Below, piece after piece: positions 45,896 to 57,512 of a stretch of 64,000 bases of DNA. Origin of the DNA: Trifolium pratense. Lineage: Eukaryota; Streptophyta; Magnoliopsida; Fabales; Fabaceae. A model generated the notes under the pieces. The model was not told the origin of the DNA and did not search any database. It worked only from the letters and a program-made list of their open reading frames with translations. A program made the position numbers and the translations under genes. The first letter of the stretch is position 1. Every line of letters begins with the position of its first letter. The DNA lies in NCBI RefSeq assembly GCF_020283565.1, contig NC_060060.1:68991257-69055256 (forward strand). The letters are read 5' to 3'.

Positions 45896-48774
45896 AATGT
45901 TTATTTATATTTGATTAAAATAATTTCAACATGATGAAGGAGTTAATATAAAATTTTAAATTCCCACTAAACAAGTATATCAAAAGAATATAAGTTATCT
46001 CCCACTAATCAAGTGATATATGATGTTCAACATTTCAATGGAAACATAACTGGAGAAATTCATTTTTTTGAATCAAAACCAAATTGGATTAGTATTATCA
46101 TAAGAGACCAATATAATAGTACAATCACCTTTGGGCAGAATGCACCAACTAAGGTCAAAACCTTAGTCAAAACCTCAGATGAGTTAATCAATGAGTATAC
46201 ATTGAACTTTGAAAGTTGTCACCTTTAGGCAGCCAAATTCCTCCGATCAATACATCCTCCAATAACTTCATCTCAAATTAATTTTTAATCGTAACATATA
46301 ATAATCACCTTTGGGCAGAAAATTACATGTTATAATTAAAATCATTCCTCAAACTACAAAGAAAATCTCATCAATCAATATAAGCGGTCCCACTTTGGTG
46401 GTAACGGCCTATACCAACCCACAAAATCTCTTGCATAGGAATCAATAATTAAAAGTTTTCAGATATAACTATATGTATTTAGTTGGGGAGAGAGATCATT
46501 ACTATGAAACAGTCAACTCATAAGAGATCATTACTGTAAAACAGTCAACTCAATATAATAAATAAATAATTTATGCAGCGGAATAATATGAGACTTTATT
46601 TGAGTATTATTGAGGATATAAAGCAAACAGTCCCGAACTTTTATAAATAACATAGGACTCCTCAATATAAGTCTCTATAAACATTTATAAATAGTTGACA
46701 TGTAAAACTCTCCCACTTGATAGAGAATTATAGTTGAATTACAATCCAAAAGTGTTAAAATATTTAAACAAATATTCAACTATTTTCTCTATCACACAAT
46801 GGACATGTCAAACAATGTCACACTAAATTTATATTTTTTCAGAATAGAACTCTCAAAATATTAAACTTGAAATACTCCCACTCAATATAGTAAAATTTAA
46901 AATAATGGGAGTATGTAACAAATTAATTAATGATTATATTGAGAGTTTCTAATTTAGAATATTCTGGAAAAATAACAAAACTTTAGTATATAATTGCACA
47001 TTTATTATTTCAAAAGGAGTAGACGATATTGAAAACAAATTTCTCCTTATATGCAATTATATATAATAAGTCACAAGAGAATAAATACTTGCACAACTAA
47101 CCTCCAAAAGTGCGACATCCATCCTTGCAATTAGAGTCAATGAACTTTAATGATTTGAGAGTATAATGAAGTTTTTATAGCGTCATCTCAAACAGCTCAC
47201 AAATCAACAGTAAACCGTTATATCATAATAAAAGACTATAATAATAATCAATGCAAGAGTAATTCAATTTTTAATTACCTTAAGAGTTGCTCAGATTATT
47301 ATCTCTAATGATATTTTACGATTGAGCATGTAAGTAACAAGATAACTTATAATTCGTAAAATTAACCAAACACAGTAATTCATGCATCTAGCAAATATGG
47401 ATCATATATGCGATTGATCAACATTATTCTAGGATTGGCTGGTTTAATTAACAATATCTGCTGCATCATTATTCAATCAACTTTGGAGTACATATAGAAA
47501 CAACTAATATCCATGCCCAAAATATCTGATGCATTAATTTTAGATTTCCAAAAAGAAAATATATTGAATTAGCCAAAACCTAGATCCATTCATCATGAAC
47601 AGGAACCATACGGCATACATAAAACCAATATTTATAAAATTGCATCACGATCCAAAGCACAATCACACCTTATTAATAGTCACACAAAATTTGATCAAAT
47701 AAAAAATGTGATCAAAGTTCAAATATTAGAAAATAGATAGATGGACCAAACTCTTATCACATAAAAGTTAGGGAGTAGACTATATCAAAATTGTGACTAT
47801 ATCAAACATTCCTTAGATGGTGCCAAAATTAATCAGAATATTAATTATTAATCATATGCCCAAGAAAACAAAATATTGGAAATTTTATATTCTTCACCTG
47901 ATTGACTGAAACTGGATCACAATGACACGAAGTGAATTCCGGCTCGTTCTTGCTCAATATTGTTGAAGCAGTGTATCACAATAAAGAAAATAAAGAATGA
48001 CAAAACAAATAATTGATTTTAAGAGTACTGTCACAAAGCCATACTACATTAACCTCTGGAACAATATAAAGCGCATTGCCTCAAGTCCCATATGATGTTG
48101 TTTGCCAGTTTGCTTATCATACTAATTGTGCAGTATTAATAACAAATAATTGTTTTATCATACAAATTTCAAGGACAAATACTGCAGCCCATGTTCATAT
48201 AATGACACCTCATCGTAAAACTAATAATAACACAAAGGTATAATCCTGTTTTATACTTTTGTCAATGGCGGCATAACACATATGATCCGAAACCACACAC
48301 CAAAATTGTATGCAATTTTATCAGAGAACAAATTCATGTAAAATTGTGGTAGGTAGGGTCATTAAAAGTTTCAATGCCACCAGATTGATAAAACGTGATT
48401 GATTGAGAAAAACAAAATATAGCCGAATAAAATTTCTCATTGATCAAACATGGCTATGAATCTATGATTCATTATATAGTAGCATAACATGAAACAAAAA
48501 GGCAAATTCGAAATTAGGGTTCTATAATATAATATTACGCACCGCACATCTTTTTCTTAAGATTCATTGATAAAACAATGTTTCATTCAAGCAAATTAAT
48601 TGGTTGAGCAAAAAATTTAAAATCGATCGCAGCATATCCACAAATTGGAGAAAATATCACCGACATGAAAACCGATTTGCCAAAGAGATTAACGATAGCC
48701 ATGATATACACAAAAGCAGGTATTAGGTGATCTTTCAACTCATCAAAATTAGGGTTCTAAATCATATAATAGAA
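45896..48774. mobile_element. Remaining internal region of the 4.5-kb element
   Basis: AT-rich and non-coding. Short phrases recur: ACCTTTGGGCAGAA near 46130 and 46308, TCCCACT(A/T)A near 45962 and 46001, and AGAGATCATTACT(A/G)T near 46490 and 46523. I see no gene. Confidence 0.5.
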
Positions 48775-49255
48775 GCTCTGATACCACATGTAATAAATTA
48801 ATAATTTAGAGATCGATATATTATATGAGATTAAAACACACTTACTTGATAATCATAATCACAAAGCAATGTTACCGGAATTGCACCAATACCGAAAACA
48901 TCGATATATTAGACAAGGTTTTCCTTTGCCTATCACTTGCTCCGATCTTTGAGGTCTTTGATGGGTAAGACAACAAATGAGCTTACTGTGTTTGTACGTG
49001 ACGGCAAAGGGGACCTAGCCAATCTTATATATAAAAGATCTCAACCTAGTACCACCCATCATGAACCCTAGAGTTGGGCCTACACTTTATTTCTACACAA
49101 ATCAAAATTAGTGTTCAAGCTCATTATTATTGATCACAATTATCGGGCTTAAGCATCATCAAATGGATCACAACAACATCAACCCGTTTTTATTAAAACC
49201 AAAAGCCACAATTGATTGCAGCCCACACAATATTAGAAAATATTCTAACAACTTA

Positions 49256-49987
49256 TGCCAAAATGATGAAGGGACACAACCTTTGAAAGCATTTCAAAAA
49301 TGTAAATTTGAATTTCAAATTAACCATTGCAACCTTTCAAATATATTTTGGAAAATCTCCAACACACTTGCAGTGTGAAAAAAGACTAAATGAGGTTTAT
49401 GAAAACTGCATCAACATGATAATACACACCATGTTTTTCAATTGATTCGGGCACAACAATACAGTTCAATGCGTTTTTGTTCCTAAAGCAGTGTTTCGGA
49501 TCCTGCGATCTGAATCTGTCCTTTTTCGGATCCTAGGTTCTGAAGATAAGTATTTTCGGAATTTACGAACTGAAGATACATGTTTGGAGGAGTTCCTAAA
49601 AGCAAATTGAATTTCGGGAAGCACAATTGCTGCATTTCAGGAAGCACAATTGCTTTATATTGCATTTCATGAAGAGTTTCAAAAACAGAGTCACCTCCTT
49701 CTTCCTTGGAACAACACTGTTCATCTCCTTAAGTCATTGCATTTTGATTTTATCAAATGATGGGTTTGTATAGGTGTCATGATATTTTTGTTTCTATAGT
49801 CTCTTAATTCATTGTTCGAAAGTTATGGGTATTAGACCGAGACATAATCCATATTGATCATTTTCAGAAGAAGCAGAACTTATAATATATGGTTCACCGT
49901 TTTGCAGCGGAATGATGGTTACCAAAGCTACATTTGTTGGTCCTGGTTTTAATCTATAATTGAGGTATTTATATTTCGGTGGAGTCT
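49256..49987. other. Intergenic DNA with TTTCGGATC-type repeats
   Basis: The left part is probably the continuation of the relic LTR described at 43696-44711. At 49490-49640, imperfect repeats with TTTCGGATCC..TCTGAA (about 43-bp spacing) occur. A related motif (TTCGGATC..ATCCGAAG) appears at 51456-51508. No gene. Confidence 0.4.
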
Positions 49988-50651
49988 AGGGTGAGGGCTT
50001 AATTAAGTCCTCACCGATGTACCACTTAAAAAAGTACCGTCAGATTTTATCAATGGTGTAGATCTATTTTTAGAAAGACGAGAACATATGTACACTCTCA
50101 CACACAATTTTGCCCCTAATTTCCACACCTGGGCTTCTTCGACTGTGTACCAATCAACCAAGTGCCTTTCTTTTGGCAAACCAAATCTTTGGCCATAGCC
50201 GCATCACAGATTTAATTGAAATTATGTAAAGGAAAACAACATTGATAATCAAGGTTTCCATCTACTAGTATTTGACAAATCCAAGAGTTTCTCACAGTTT
50301 TTCCCAACTTCTTTCTACCCCTTTCTTTTAATCACCTGTCATTCAGGTTATCATTTTTTCAATTTATCTCTAAAACTTATATACAGAATCGAAGGTATAT
50401 CAAGATCTAGTTTTTTTTATCGGATAAGAACGACGGACAAAAAAATTATCCTGAATCGAAACCCAGTTGAAATTGAATAAATTTCACATTGTTTTCTTTA
50501 AAGTTAGATTTAGATCGGGAGGAAAGTTGTCAGAAACTTTCGAGGATGACGGAAAACTGAGGCATAAAAGTTATTGAGGAACTCGCGTTCACTGTGCTTC
50601 TATGCCTAAAGATGGAGAAGTTGACACAAAGTGAAAGAGTGAATGGAAAGG

Positions 50652-50701
<50 letters not shown>

Positions 50702-50806
50702 CTTGTGTGGTTGTGACTAATGAGATCCTGTAGAGTTCTTTGATCTAATTGTCGAATCAAGTGGTACACCGGTGAGGGACTTGATTGAGCTCTCACCTCA
50801 GAAGCC
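49988..50806. mobile_element. Inverted-repeat element of about 0.8 kb
   Basis: The left arm GTGAGGGCTTAATTAAGTCC..TCACCGATGTACCACTT and the right arm (50760-50806) are inverted copies of each other over about 38 bp. The interior contains a GA repeat (50653-50699) and no transposase. Target duplication not resolved; class open. Confidence 0.5.
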
Positions 50807-50827
50807 ACCTTATATTTCTTGCTTTTT

Positions 50828-51110
50828 TGGCTTAATTAGTAAAATGGTCCCTTAAATACATTGTTGGTTTCACATTGGTCTCTTAAAGAAAAAAATGTAT
50901 GAATAGGTCCCTTAAAGAAAAAAATGTCTGAATAGGTCCTTAAAAACATCTCCGTTAATCAGTTTCGTCCTTTTCGTCCATTTTTTCGATGACCAAACTG
51001 ATTAACGGAGATGTCTTTAAGGGACCTATTCGGACCTTTTTTTTTTCTTTAAGGAACCAATGTGAAACCAAAAATATCTTTAAGGACCATTTTACTAATC
51101 ATTTTTTTTC
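50828..51110. repeat. Fold-back repeat of the GGCTTAATTAGT/CCCTTAAAG family
   Basis: Begins GGCTTAATTAGTAAAATGG and ends GGACCATTTTACTAATC, an inverted match. Internal phrases such as CCCTTAAAG..TTTCACATTGG are mirrored on the right. No coding capacity. It lies about 1.1 kb beyond the MAX2 stop. Confidence 0.7.
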
Positions 51111-52244
51111 CTACTCACCTACTGCTCTGTTTTCCTTGAACTGGTGCAATTTGAGATGTTGCACATAATTGCTTACTTTGTTCCCAATTTCTATAAGGCA
51201 CCAAATACATGAAAATGCAATTAGAGAGAATTGTTTTATTACAAGAGATTTGAAGAGGAAGAAATAAAACAACGATGAAAGTGTTGAGATCCAACAACAA
51301 TAACAACAAGAATTGCAGCAGGAGGTCTCTTTCAATGGAAATCAAGACCCAACAACAACAAACTCAATCTGATTTTGATTTTAATTGTACTGAAGATGAG
51401 GATACAAGAGAAAGACCAAGTTGAAGAGGAATAGAGAAAGCGGTTCAAATTGAACTTCGGATCTATCTTCCAAATATAAAGAGAGTTCGGATCGTATAAT
51501 CCGAAGTCCAAAATTAGGGGCATTTTTGGGTTTTCGGGGGGCTTGAGAGAAATGTAAGGGCCTAAAAAGCAATTATGTCTGCCATGCCAAATTCCAACTA
51601 GTGTAGTAAACCCAAAATGACAAAACAATTCAGTACCTAAAACGCAACAGGTTCAAAAAAGGTACCGTTCAAAAATACAGGATCGGTGTGCACCAAATTT
51701 TTATAACAGTTTGATTTAGCTAGGGACGAACCATAGATACTAAACAGTCGTTTTGATCAATGCTAAACAGTCCAATCGTTGTTGCGTTGCTTCCATTCTT
51801 TTAAATAAACTGTTTTTCTAATGATAGCTAAATAGTTAATTTTAACCTCAAATACACTTCAAATTCAAAGACAGCTCTTGCGAGAATGACTTAAATATAA
51901 AACCATTTTGAATATCCTTAAAACATTAGACTTTTTCCTTGATCATGAAAGTTTGTATGAGAGATGATGCATTTTCTCCTGCTCATCATTTGTACAACAA
52001 TGAAAAGAACAAAATAGGCCGAGGGTAGAATGATTACACTTGAGACTCAAAAATCCTACACGAGTCCCACAATTTTACAGTGCCAAAAGTGGGAAAGTGA
52101 CAAATAATCTACCAAGGCCTTAGTGATGTTAACAACTGGCAATAACAAATAACGCTCTATAACCTTAAGAACTATCTCTTTTTTCTCTCGGTTGTTGCAT
52201 CCTAGCAAAACCATGGTCAGGGATGAAGCAAACATTACAATTGA
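51111..52244. other. Intergenic DNA and 3' UTR of MAX2
   Basis: Only short chance frames. The MAX2 3' UTR probably occupies the right part (about 51950-52244). The TTCGGATC/GATCGTATAATCCGAAG motif lies at 51456-51508. Confidence 0.4.
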
Positions 52245-54377
52245 TCAGTCACAGATTTGACGCCTATTCAACGCGTCTTCAAAGCGGCTACATGATCCCA
52301 CCCTCATCTCTGTGCTCATGTCATTCTCTGGTGCTGGATAGTAATCCTCTCTCAGCTGAACATCCCTTAGGTTTGGTATTTTGAGGAAAAAGTTCATGAA
52401 ATGTTCATGAGTAGTCCCATGAATGAAAAGTTTCCTCAGAGTATAACATTCTTGTAGCAAGCCAGCAGCTGGAAGTGACAAACACCTCTGGTTCACATCC
52501 TCATCTTGTGGTGGCCAATAATGAAGTTCATTCAGACTCAAACTGCCAATTCCATTGAGGAAGAACCTCTCCCACAAGCTCAAATCCATTTGTCCTGAAG
52601 GTGCCGTGTATACAAAACCTTTTGTATCACCACAATCCAGTTGCATCTTTGACAACTGAGGATAACAGGCCAAAATACTCAGACCAAATTCGCTCACTGC
52701 CGGTTTTGGCTGCCCTCTGCAATCTCCTTCCACTTTTATACAGATCTCCTCTAGATTGGGGCAATCTTCCAACCCCGCTGATGGTAATTGAGTCAAAAGA
52801 TCACCAACCTTTATCCAAAGAGAAAGATACTGCAGCTTGTCCCAGCTATTGCCATAGTAACCATTGCTGTTGCCATTGCTTTGCAAAAATGAATCATCAG
52901 CCTCCGATCCATACTCGCATTTCTGCCTCTTCCTATTGCTAGTATCTTCTCCACATTCGTCACGACCAAAGGAATCCATTAATTCAGAACCATTCAGTCC
53001 ATCCAAAGCATTCAGATCAAAGTTGCAAAAACCATGTCCAAAGTTGTCATTTTCCTTCCACACGCAATCAAAATGAAGTCGCTCAATCCGGTCCTGAATA
53101 GGCTCGAAAGCTCTGAGAGTAGCTGCAGCGTCAAGGTTGACACAGGAAGCAACCTTGACATCAATCAAGGTCCTTCGAAGCAAGCAAGCCATGGTCCTCA
53201 ACCCTTTTTCAGTAACAAGCTTGCATCCCTGAATCTCAAACTTCACCAACCGGGAACATCCTCTGCCAATCTCAATCAACCCCATGTCATCAAGGTCACC
53301 ACAGTTGTTAACAGACAAGGATCGAAGCCCATGGCAAAGGGCGATTCCGTCAAGCCGTGACCCAATTGCCAAACAAATCCCTTGAAACTGACCCAACTTC
53401 ACAACCTTCAAATTAGGACACTTGGAACTTAACATCTCCAAAGAAACACTACTCTCAGTGACATTTTTACAAACATCTAGAACCAACTCTTCCAAAAGTG
53501 GAAGCCCAGAGAACAACGCTTCAAGGGTGCCGCGGTTTAACCTAGCATCCTCTCCAGCCTCCTCATCTCCTCTAGGATTCGTAAAGGAGGAGGTATCAGC
53601 CATGTGAAGGAGTTTGAGCTTGGGGCAATTGGAAGCAATAGCCAACAAAGTTTCATCACCTACGAATCCGATGTATCTAGGATCGAAATTGCAAGCGACG
53701 AGAAAGTGCTCCAGGTTAGGGCAAGATGAGGTGATGGATTCAATTTGGTTAGACTTGAATCCTTCGGTGAAGGATGTCGTAAGGAGGTTCAAACGACGGA
53801 GCGAAGCGGTGGCGGCGGTGTTCGCTGACAGAACCGGTGGGAGATCCTCTGGCCAGTGGTAAAACGATGAGAGATCGAGCGAAGTGAGGGATCGGCATCG
53901 CGAGAATAAGGCGGCGAAATCGGAGCCCGGTTGTAACCCCTGAGGACGCTGGTGCCATCGGACGAGACGAAGTTGACGGAGGTCCGGCCAGTGGTTGAAG
54001 AGGAGTAATTGGAGTGTTTGAGGGTGACGCACGTAGAGAGTGAGTGAAGTGACGCGCGGGAAAGCATTTCGGAGACGTTGGGCTAGAAGCGGTGAATCAG
54101 CGGTGATGGGTGAACAGAAGAGCGCGTGACCCCACGGTGAGAGTAGCGAAACATCGAGATTGGTAACGTGTGTGAAGGAAGTTGGAATTCTGTAAAGGTC
54201 ACGCGCGTTTCCTCGGAGCGTGAGGGAAGTTCGCGTTTTCCTCTCTAATCGGTAGAAACTCTGACATACAAGTGAGAGTGAGTTTCGAGTTCGTGTGTGA
54301 GTGATTCCGGCGAAGACTTTGGATAGAATCTCCTCCGGCAGTTGGGTCACGGAGGTAGCTAGGTTGTTTCCAACCAT
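52245..54377 (-). CDS. MAX2: F-box/LRR protein MAX2 (RMS4/D3 orthologue), 710 aa
   Basis: A single uninterrupted exon, as in other MAX2 genes, starts at ATG 54377 (MVGNNLATSVTQLPEEIL) and ends at TGA/D-terminal codon 52245. The F-box is at about residues 10-50 (LPEEILSKVF...SLVCQSFYRLERKTR). Leucine-rich repeats fill the rest (for example CPKLKLLHMADTSS, LPLLEELVLDVCKNV, CSRLVKFEIQGCKLV). An acidic, poorly conserved insert with NRKRQKCEYG near 480-510 is typical. The C-terminal helix ends RRQICD; the terminal Asp is conserved in D3/MAX2 as I recall. MAX2 links SKP1/CUL1 to the hormone receptors D14 and KAI2 in the nucleus, so that SMXL/D53 repressors are ubiquitinated. It controls branching, seedling and symbiosis traits. 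Pea RMS4 is about the same length. Confidence 0.96.
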   Translation of the reverse strand: MVGNNLATSVTQLPEEILSKVFAGITHTRTRNSLSLVCQSFYRLERKTRTSLTLRGNARDLYRIPTSFTHVTNLDVSLLSPWGHALFCSPITADSPLLAQRLRNAFPRVTSLTLYVRHPQTLQLLLFNHWPDLRQLRLVRWHQRPQGLQPGSDFAALFSRCRSLTSLDLSSFYHWPEDLPPVLSANTAATASLRRLNLLTTSFTEGFKSNQIESITSSCPNLEHFLVACNFDPRYIGFVGDETLLAIASNCPKLKLLHMADTSSFTNPRGDEEAGEDARLNRGTLEALFSGLPLLEELVLDVCKNVTESSVSLEMLSSKCPNLKVVKLGQFQGICLAIGSRLDGIALCHGLRSLSVNNCGDLDDMGLIEIGRGCSRLVKFEIQGCKLVTEKGLRTMACLLRRTLIDVKVASCVNLDAAATLRAFEPIQDRIERLHFDCVWKENDNFGHGFCNFDLNALDGLNGSELMDSFGRDECGEDTSNRKRQKCEYGSEADDSFLQSNGNSNGYYGNSWDKLQYLSLWIKVGDLLTQLPSAGLEDCPNLEEICIKVEGDCRGQPKPAVSEFGLSILACYPQLSKMQLDCGDTKGFVYTAPSGQMDLSLWERFFLNGIGSLSLNELHYWPPQDEDVNQRCLSLPAAGLLQECYTLRKLFIHGTTHEHFMNFFLKIPNLRDVQLREDYYPAPENDMSTEMRVGSCSRFEDALNRRQICD

Positions 54378-55447
54378 AGCTGCGCTGGTAAGATGATGAT
54401 GATGATGATGGGAAGATTTAATTTAATGAGTTAAGGGTTATTGATTGATTGATTGTTGTGGCAGGTTGTGAGTTGTGAGATAGATAGATAGATAGATAGA
54501 TAGATCGATGATGGAGTACTACAGTAGTATATGGTATGGTATGGAAGGGATGATAATATGGGTATTATTAGTCATTCATTCTCAGAGTGAGAAAACACTT
54601 TGTTGGTTGGTGGATTGGGTCAAGCATAGCCACGTGAATACGATGTATGTATCTGCCTATGCTCTGCAAAATTGAGAGAGAGAGAGATTGAAAAGGACGA
54701 CGACGGATGGTTTGGATTTTTGTAAAGGGCAAGCCATGGGATTTGGATTCTGTAGTTGACTGCACTGTAGTCATTAAATCAAATATGGACTGTCCGATTA
54801 AGATCAGATGACTCAGATTTTAAGATCAGATTTTAATTATAAAATTGATCTTAAACTTTAGACTGTATGATCTTGATCAGACGGACTGGACGTAGCCGAC
54901 TGCACTGCAGTCACTAAATTCCTGACTGCACTCTATGGGAAAGTAATGTAATGCTGCTGCATACCAAATCTCTCTCTACATTATACTTTTTTTATTTATT
55001 TATTACTAATAACAAAACTCTAACTAGTGTTTTAGTAACTTAACAATAAATTAATTAATGATAGTAAAATAATCTTAATTTTTAAAAAACTATAAAAATT
55101 ATTATTTGAAATATAAAATTGACTTGTTTTTTTTATTTTTTAATTAGTATTCATATATGCTTAGTAAAAAAAAATAGTATTCCTATGATACTAGTTAGCA
55201 TGACTATTACTATTATTTATTACTAGTACCATTTGCGTCTGTCTGTATTTATTATGCAAAACCTAGATAAAAAAAGACATGTTTTATGTTATGTTGAGTT
55301 TTTAAATAAAATATTTTTATTGCTAAAAAAATAAAAAAATCAAGGGTATTGTTGGTATTATGAAAAGTTCACACCAATTTTTTTTTTATTCTAAATATAG
55401 GTATATAGATTATTGTTATTGATTTTATAGTTGAATAAATTAGGTCT
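54378..55447. promoter_or_regulatory. MAX2 upstream region
   Basis: Directly upstream of the start is a short ATG/CAT trinucleotide run (about 54392-54410), and a GATA tetranucleotide repeat is at 54478-54504. No sure TATA box was identified. At 54745-54935, GACTGCACTG(T/C)AGTCA(T/C)TAAAT occurs twice, about 150 bp apart, around an inverted pair (AGATCAGA..TGATCTTGATCAG). This is probably a small repeat element. The remainder is AT-rich. Confidence 0.4.
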
Positions 55448-55569
55448 CGTGAGCTTAACTCAGTTGGTAAGGATATCACATTATATATGTATGAGTCGGC
55501 GTTCAAACTCCGAACACTCCACTTATTCGTGAAATTTCTAGCCACTAAGTCATTTGACAAAAAAAAATA
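55448..55569 (+). mobile_element. tRNA-derived SINE
   Basis: GTGAGCTTAACTCAGTTGGTAAGG carries the A box, GTTCAAACTCC at about 55501 is the B box, and the body continues with CTAGCCACTAAGTCATTTGAC before an A-rich tail. The layout and closing phrase match a SINE family that I know from Medicago and relatives. Target duplications not resolved. Confidence 0.8.
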
Positions 55570-55699
55570 ATCTTAGACATTATAAGAAAAATAAAAGTTT
55601 TGCACAAACTACTTCATATCATTAGATTAATTACTTGAACCCTAGACATTTGCTTTTTAAATAGCTATTAAAATTTACAAAACTTAAAGAATCGTGATT

Positions 55700-55810
55700 T
55701 AAGTCTCTAACTTAATAAGTAACAATTCTTCGCCAGGATTTGAACTCTAGATCTTTATTCTTTAACTTCTTTCACCCTTAAATCAATTGAGTTGAGCTAC
55801 TCACTCAATT
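55700..55810 (-). mobile_element. Second tRNA-like SINE fragment, minus strand
   Basis: On the minus strand GTAGCTCAACTCAATTG (A-box-like) precedes GAGTTCAAATCC (B-box-like) by about 40 nt. The tail is not clear. Confidence 0.45.
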
Positions 55811-55954
55811 ATTATTTTGATAGATAGATGAAATAACATTAGCTATTATAATTCACACAAGTTAAAGAATAGAGATTTAAGTCTCATATGATCGTTTAAC
55901 CTAACAATTTTAGCATTTTTAATAATTAAATTAAAATTTATAGATAATTTATTA

Positions 55955-56243
55955 CTATCTCCGTCCCTAATTATAAGAATCTGTTTGTAAAAAGTGTATT
56001 ATTCGTTTACATTGTTTTGACTGTAAAAAATGTATAATTTTTTTCTCTCTGTTTGTAAAATATTTATATATAAATATAAATATTATCATATAAGATCTTG
56101 TTCAATTTATTTTGTTGAGTATTTTTAAAATATTAATTTTTTTTAATTTTTATTAATAGACAGATAAATATATTAGTAATCAAAATTATACATTAATATA
56201 GTGTAGTGGTTAAATATTGTCTTATAATTAAAGATAGATGTAG
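55955..56243. mobile_element. Stowaway-type MITE, 289 bp
   Basis: Begins CTATCTCCGTCCCTAATTATAAG and ends with the inverse (CTTATAATTAAAGATAGATGTAG). TA lies on both sides (55953-55954, 56244-56245). It is the same family as the split copy at 16743-17934. Confidence 0.75.
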
Positions 56244-56953
56244 TATTTATTATGGCAATAGTTAATATGCATAAGCATTTTCTTATGTATGGTGCATAAG
56301 TCATTCACAGCCATCAGATGATTTTACACATGTAATAATCATAACTAAAGAACTTTATATTTTTGCTTGTTCAATTTCGACCACATTTTACAAGCGATTC
56401 GATCACCGATTTCGAAAATTAATACCGGAAACATTCATAAAATCGAACGACGATCAAAACGGTATAAAGAACGTCGAGTTTCGTTGATTATTGAGGGAGA
56501 ACGAATCGGGTCGACGAACCAGGTCGTCGTGACCCGTTTATGCAGAAAATGGGTGAGGAAGATGATGAACAGTGACGCGCGTCCACGCCCACTCTCACTG
56601 GAGGCGCGTGGGGGCGCGTGCGGTGCCAAGGAGACTCCAAATTTTTTTATTATTTTTACATAAAAAATAGTAAATAATTTTCTGAGAATTTTGGGACCAG
56701 TTTGGTATTTTTCTGAGACCTGGAACTATTTGTAGTTAATTAAATGAGGTAAATATGCTTTTATAAATATAAGATATTAATAAAAATTTTCCAAAATTTT
56801 ATTTAGGGTATTTTGAATTATTTGGAACGGTTGGGGATACCTCACTCTCTTCGGTTTTATATCGTCTTAAAAATTTAAATTTATTTCACAATTTTTATTA
56901 AGGGTTAAATATGTTTTTGGAAAACAACTCTTTGAAATCATTCCACAGCAAAA
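56244..56953. other. Intergenic, GC-richer patch at 56440-56640
   Basis: A stretch rich in CGA/GTC within AT-rich DNA gives open frames on both strands up to 98 codons, but none has a recognised motif. GGTGCATAAG phrases near 56290 recur, partly inverted, at 58160-58210. Confidence 0.4.
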
Positions 56954-57512
56954 ATGGTTTCATACCGTTATACACTGAAACCATTAGTCTAGTTAAATGG
57001 TTTCATGGCGTTATACACCGAAACCATTATTATAGTTAAATGGTTTTATATGAGCATTAGTGTCAAGATGTTATACACTGAAACCATTAGTCTTGTTAAT
57101 TGGTTTCAAGATGTTATACACTGAAACCATTTGTCTAGTTAAATGGTTTGATACTGTTATACACTGAAACCATTATTATAGTTAAATGGTTTTATATGAG
57201 CATTAGTGCCAAGATGTTATACATTGAAACCATTAGTCCTTTTAATTGGTTTCAAGATGTTATACACTGAAACCATTTGTCTAGTTAAATGGTTTCATAC
57301 TGTTATACACTGAAACCATTATTCTAGTTAAATGGTTTCATAGTGTTATACAGTGAAACCATTAGTCTTGTTATTTGGTTTCAAGATGTTATACACTGAA
57401 ACCATTAATCTAGTTAAATGGTTTCATAGCGTTATACACTGAAACCATTATTTTAGTTAAATGGTTTCATATGGGCATTAGTGTCAAGATGTTATACATT
57501 GAAACCATTGTT
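56954..57512. repeat. Minisatellite of about 12 units (43 bp and 60 bp), hairpin-forming
   Basis: The basic 43-bp unit reads ATGGTTTCATACTGTTATAC then ACTGAAACCATTATTCTAGTTAA. A 60-bp version inserts GAGCATTAGTGTCAAGAT-type sequence. The order of lengths is 43,43,60,43,43,60,43,43,43,43,43,60, so a partial higher-order period of about 146 bp exists. Each junction pairs GAAACCATT with AATGGTTTC across 10-13 bases. No coding. Confidence 0.88.

Larger units (their letters stand above)
44712..49250 (-). mobile_element. Non-coding LTR retrotransposon, 4.5 kb, 462-bp LTRs
   Basis: LTRs at 44712-45173 and 48789-49250 are both 462 bp (TGTAATAAAT...ATTCTAACA). The duplication ACTTA lies at 44707-44711 and 49251-49255. 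The minus strand carries the primer site TGGTATCAGAGC (48775-48786) and the polypurine tract AAGTGGGAGAA (45174-45184). The LTRs differ at four sites that I could see, all transitions. The internal 3.6 kb has no gag or pol frame. The TGTTAGAATA LTR start and methionine-tRNA primer suggest a copia-derived element. Confidence 0.9.

Noticed and set aside
52601..53862. Plus-strand frames opposite MAX2
   Set aside because: Shadows of the long MAX2 coding exon; no motifs of their own.
53749..54067. Second gene upstream of MAX2 on the minus strand
   Set aside because: Alternative frames of the MAX2 N-terminal coding region.
55448..55569. Functional tRNA gene
   Set aside because: A- and B-box-like motifs are present, but no cloverleaf can be closed and the body continues into a SINE tail.
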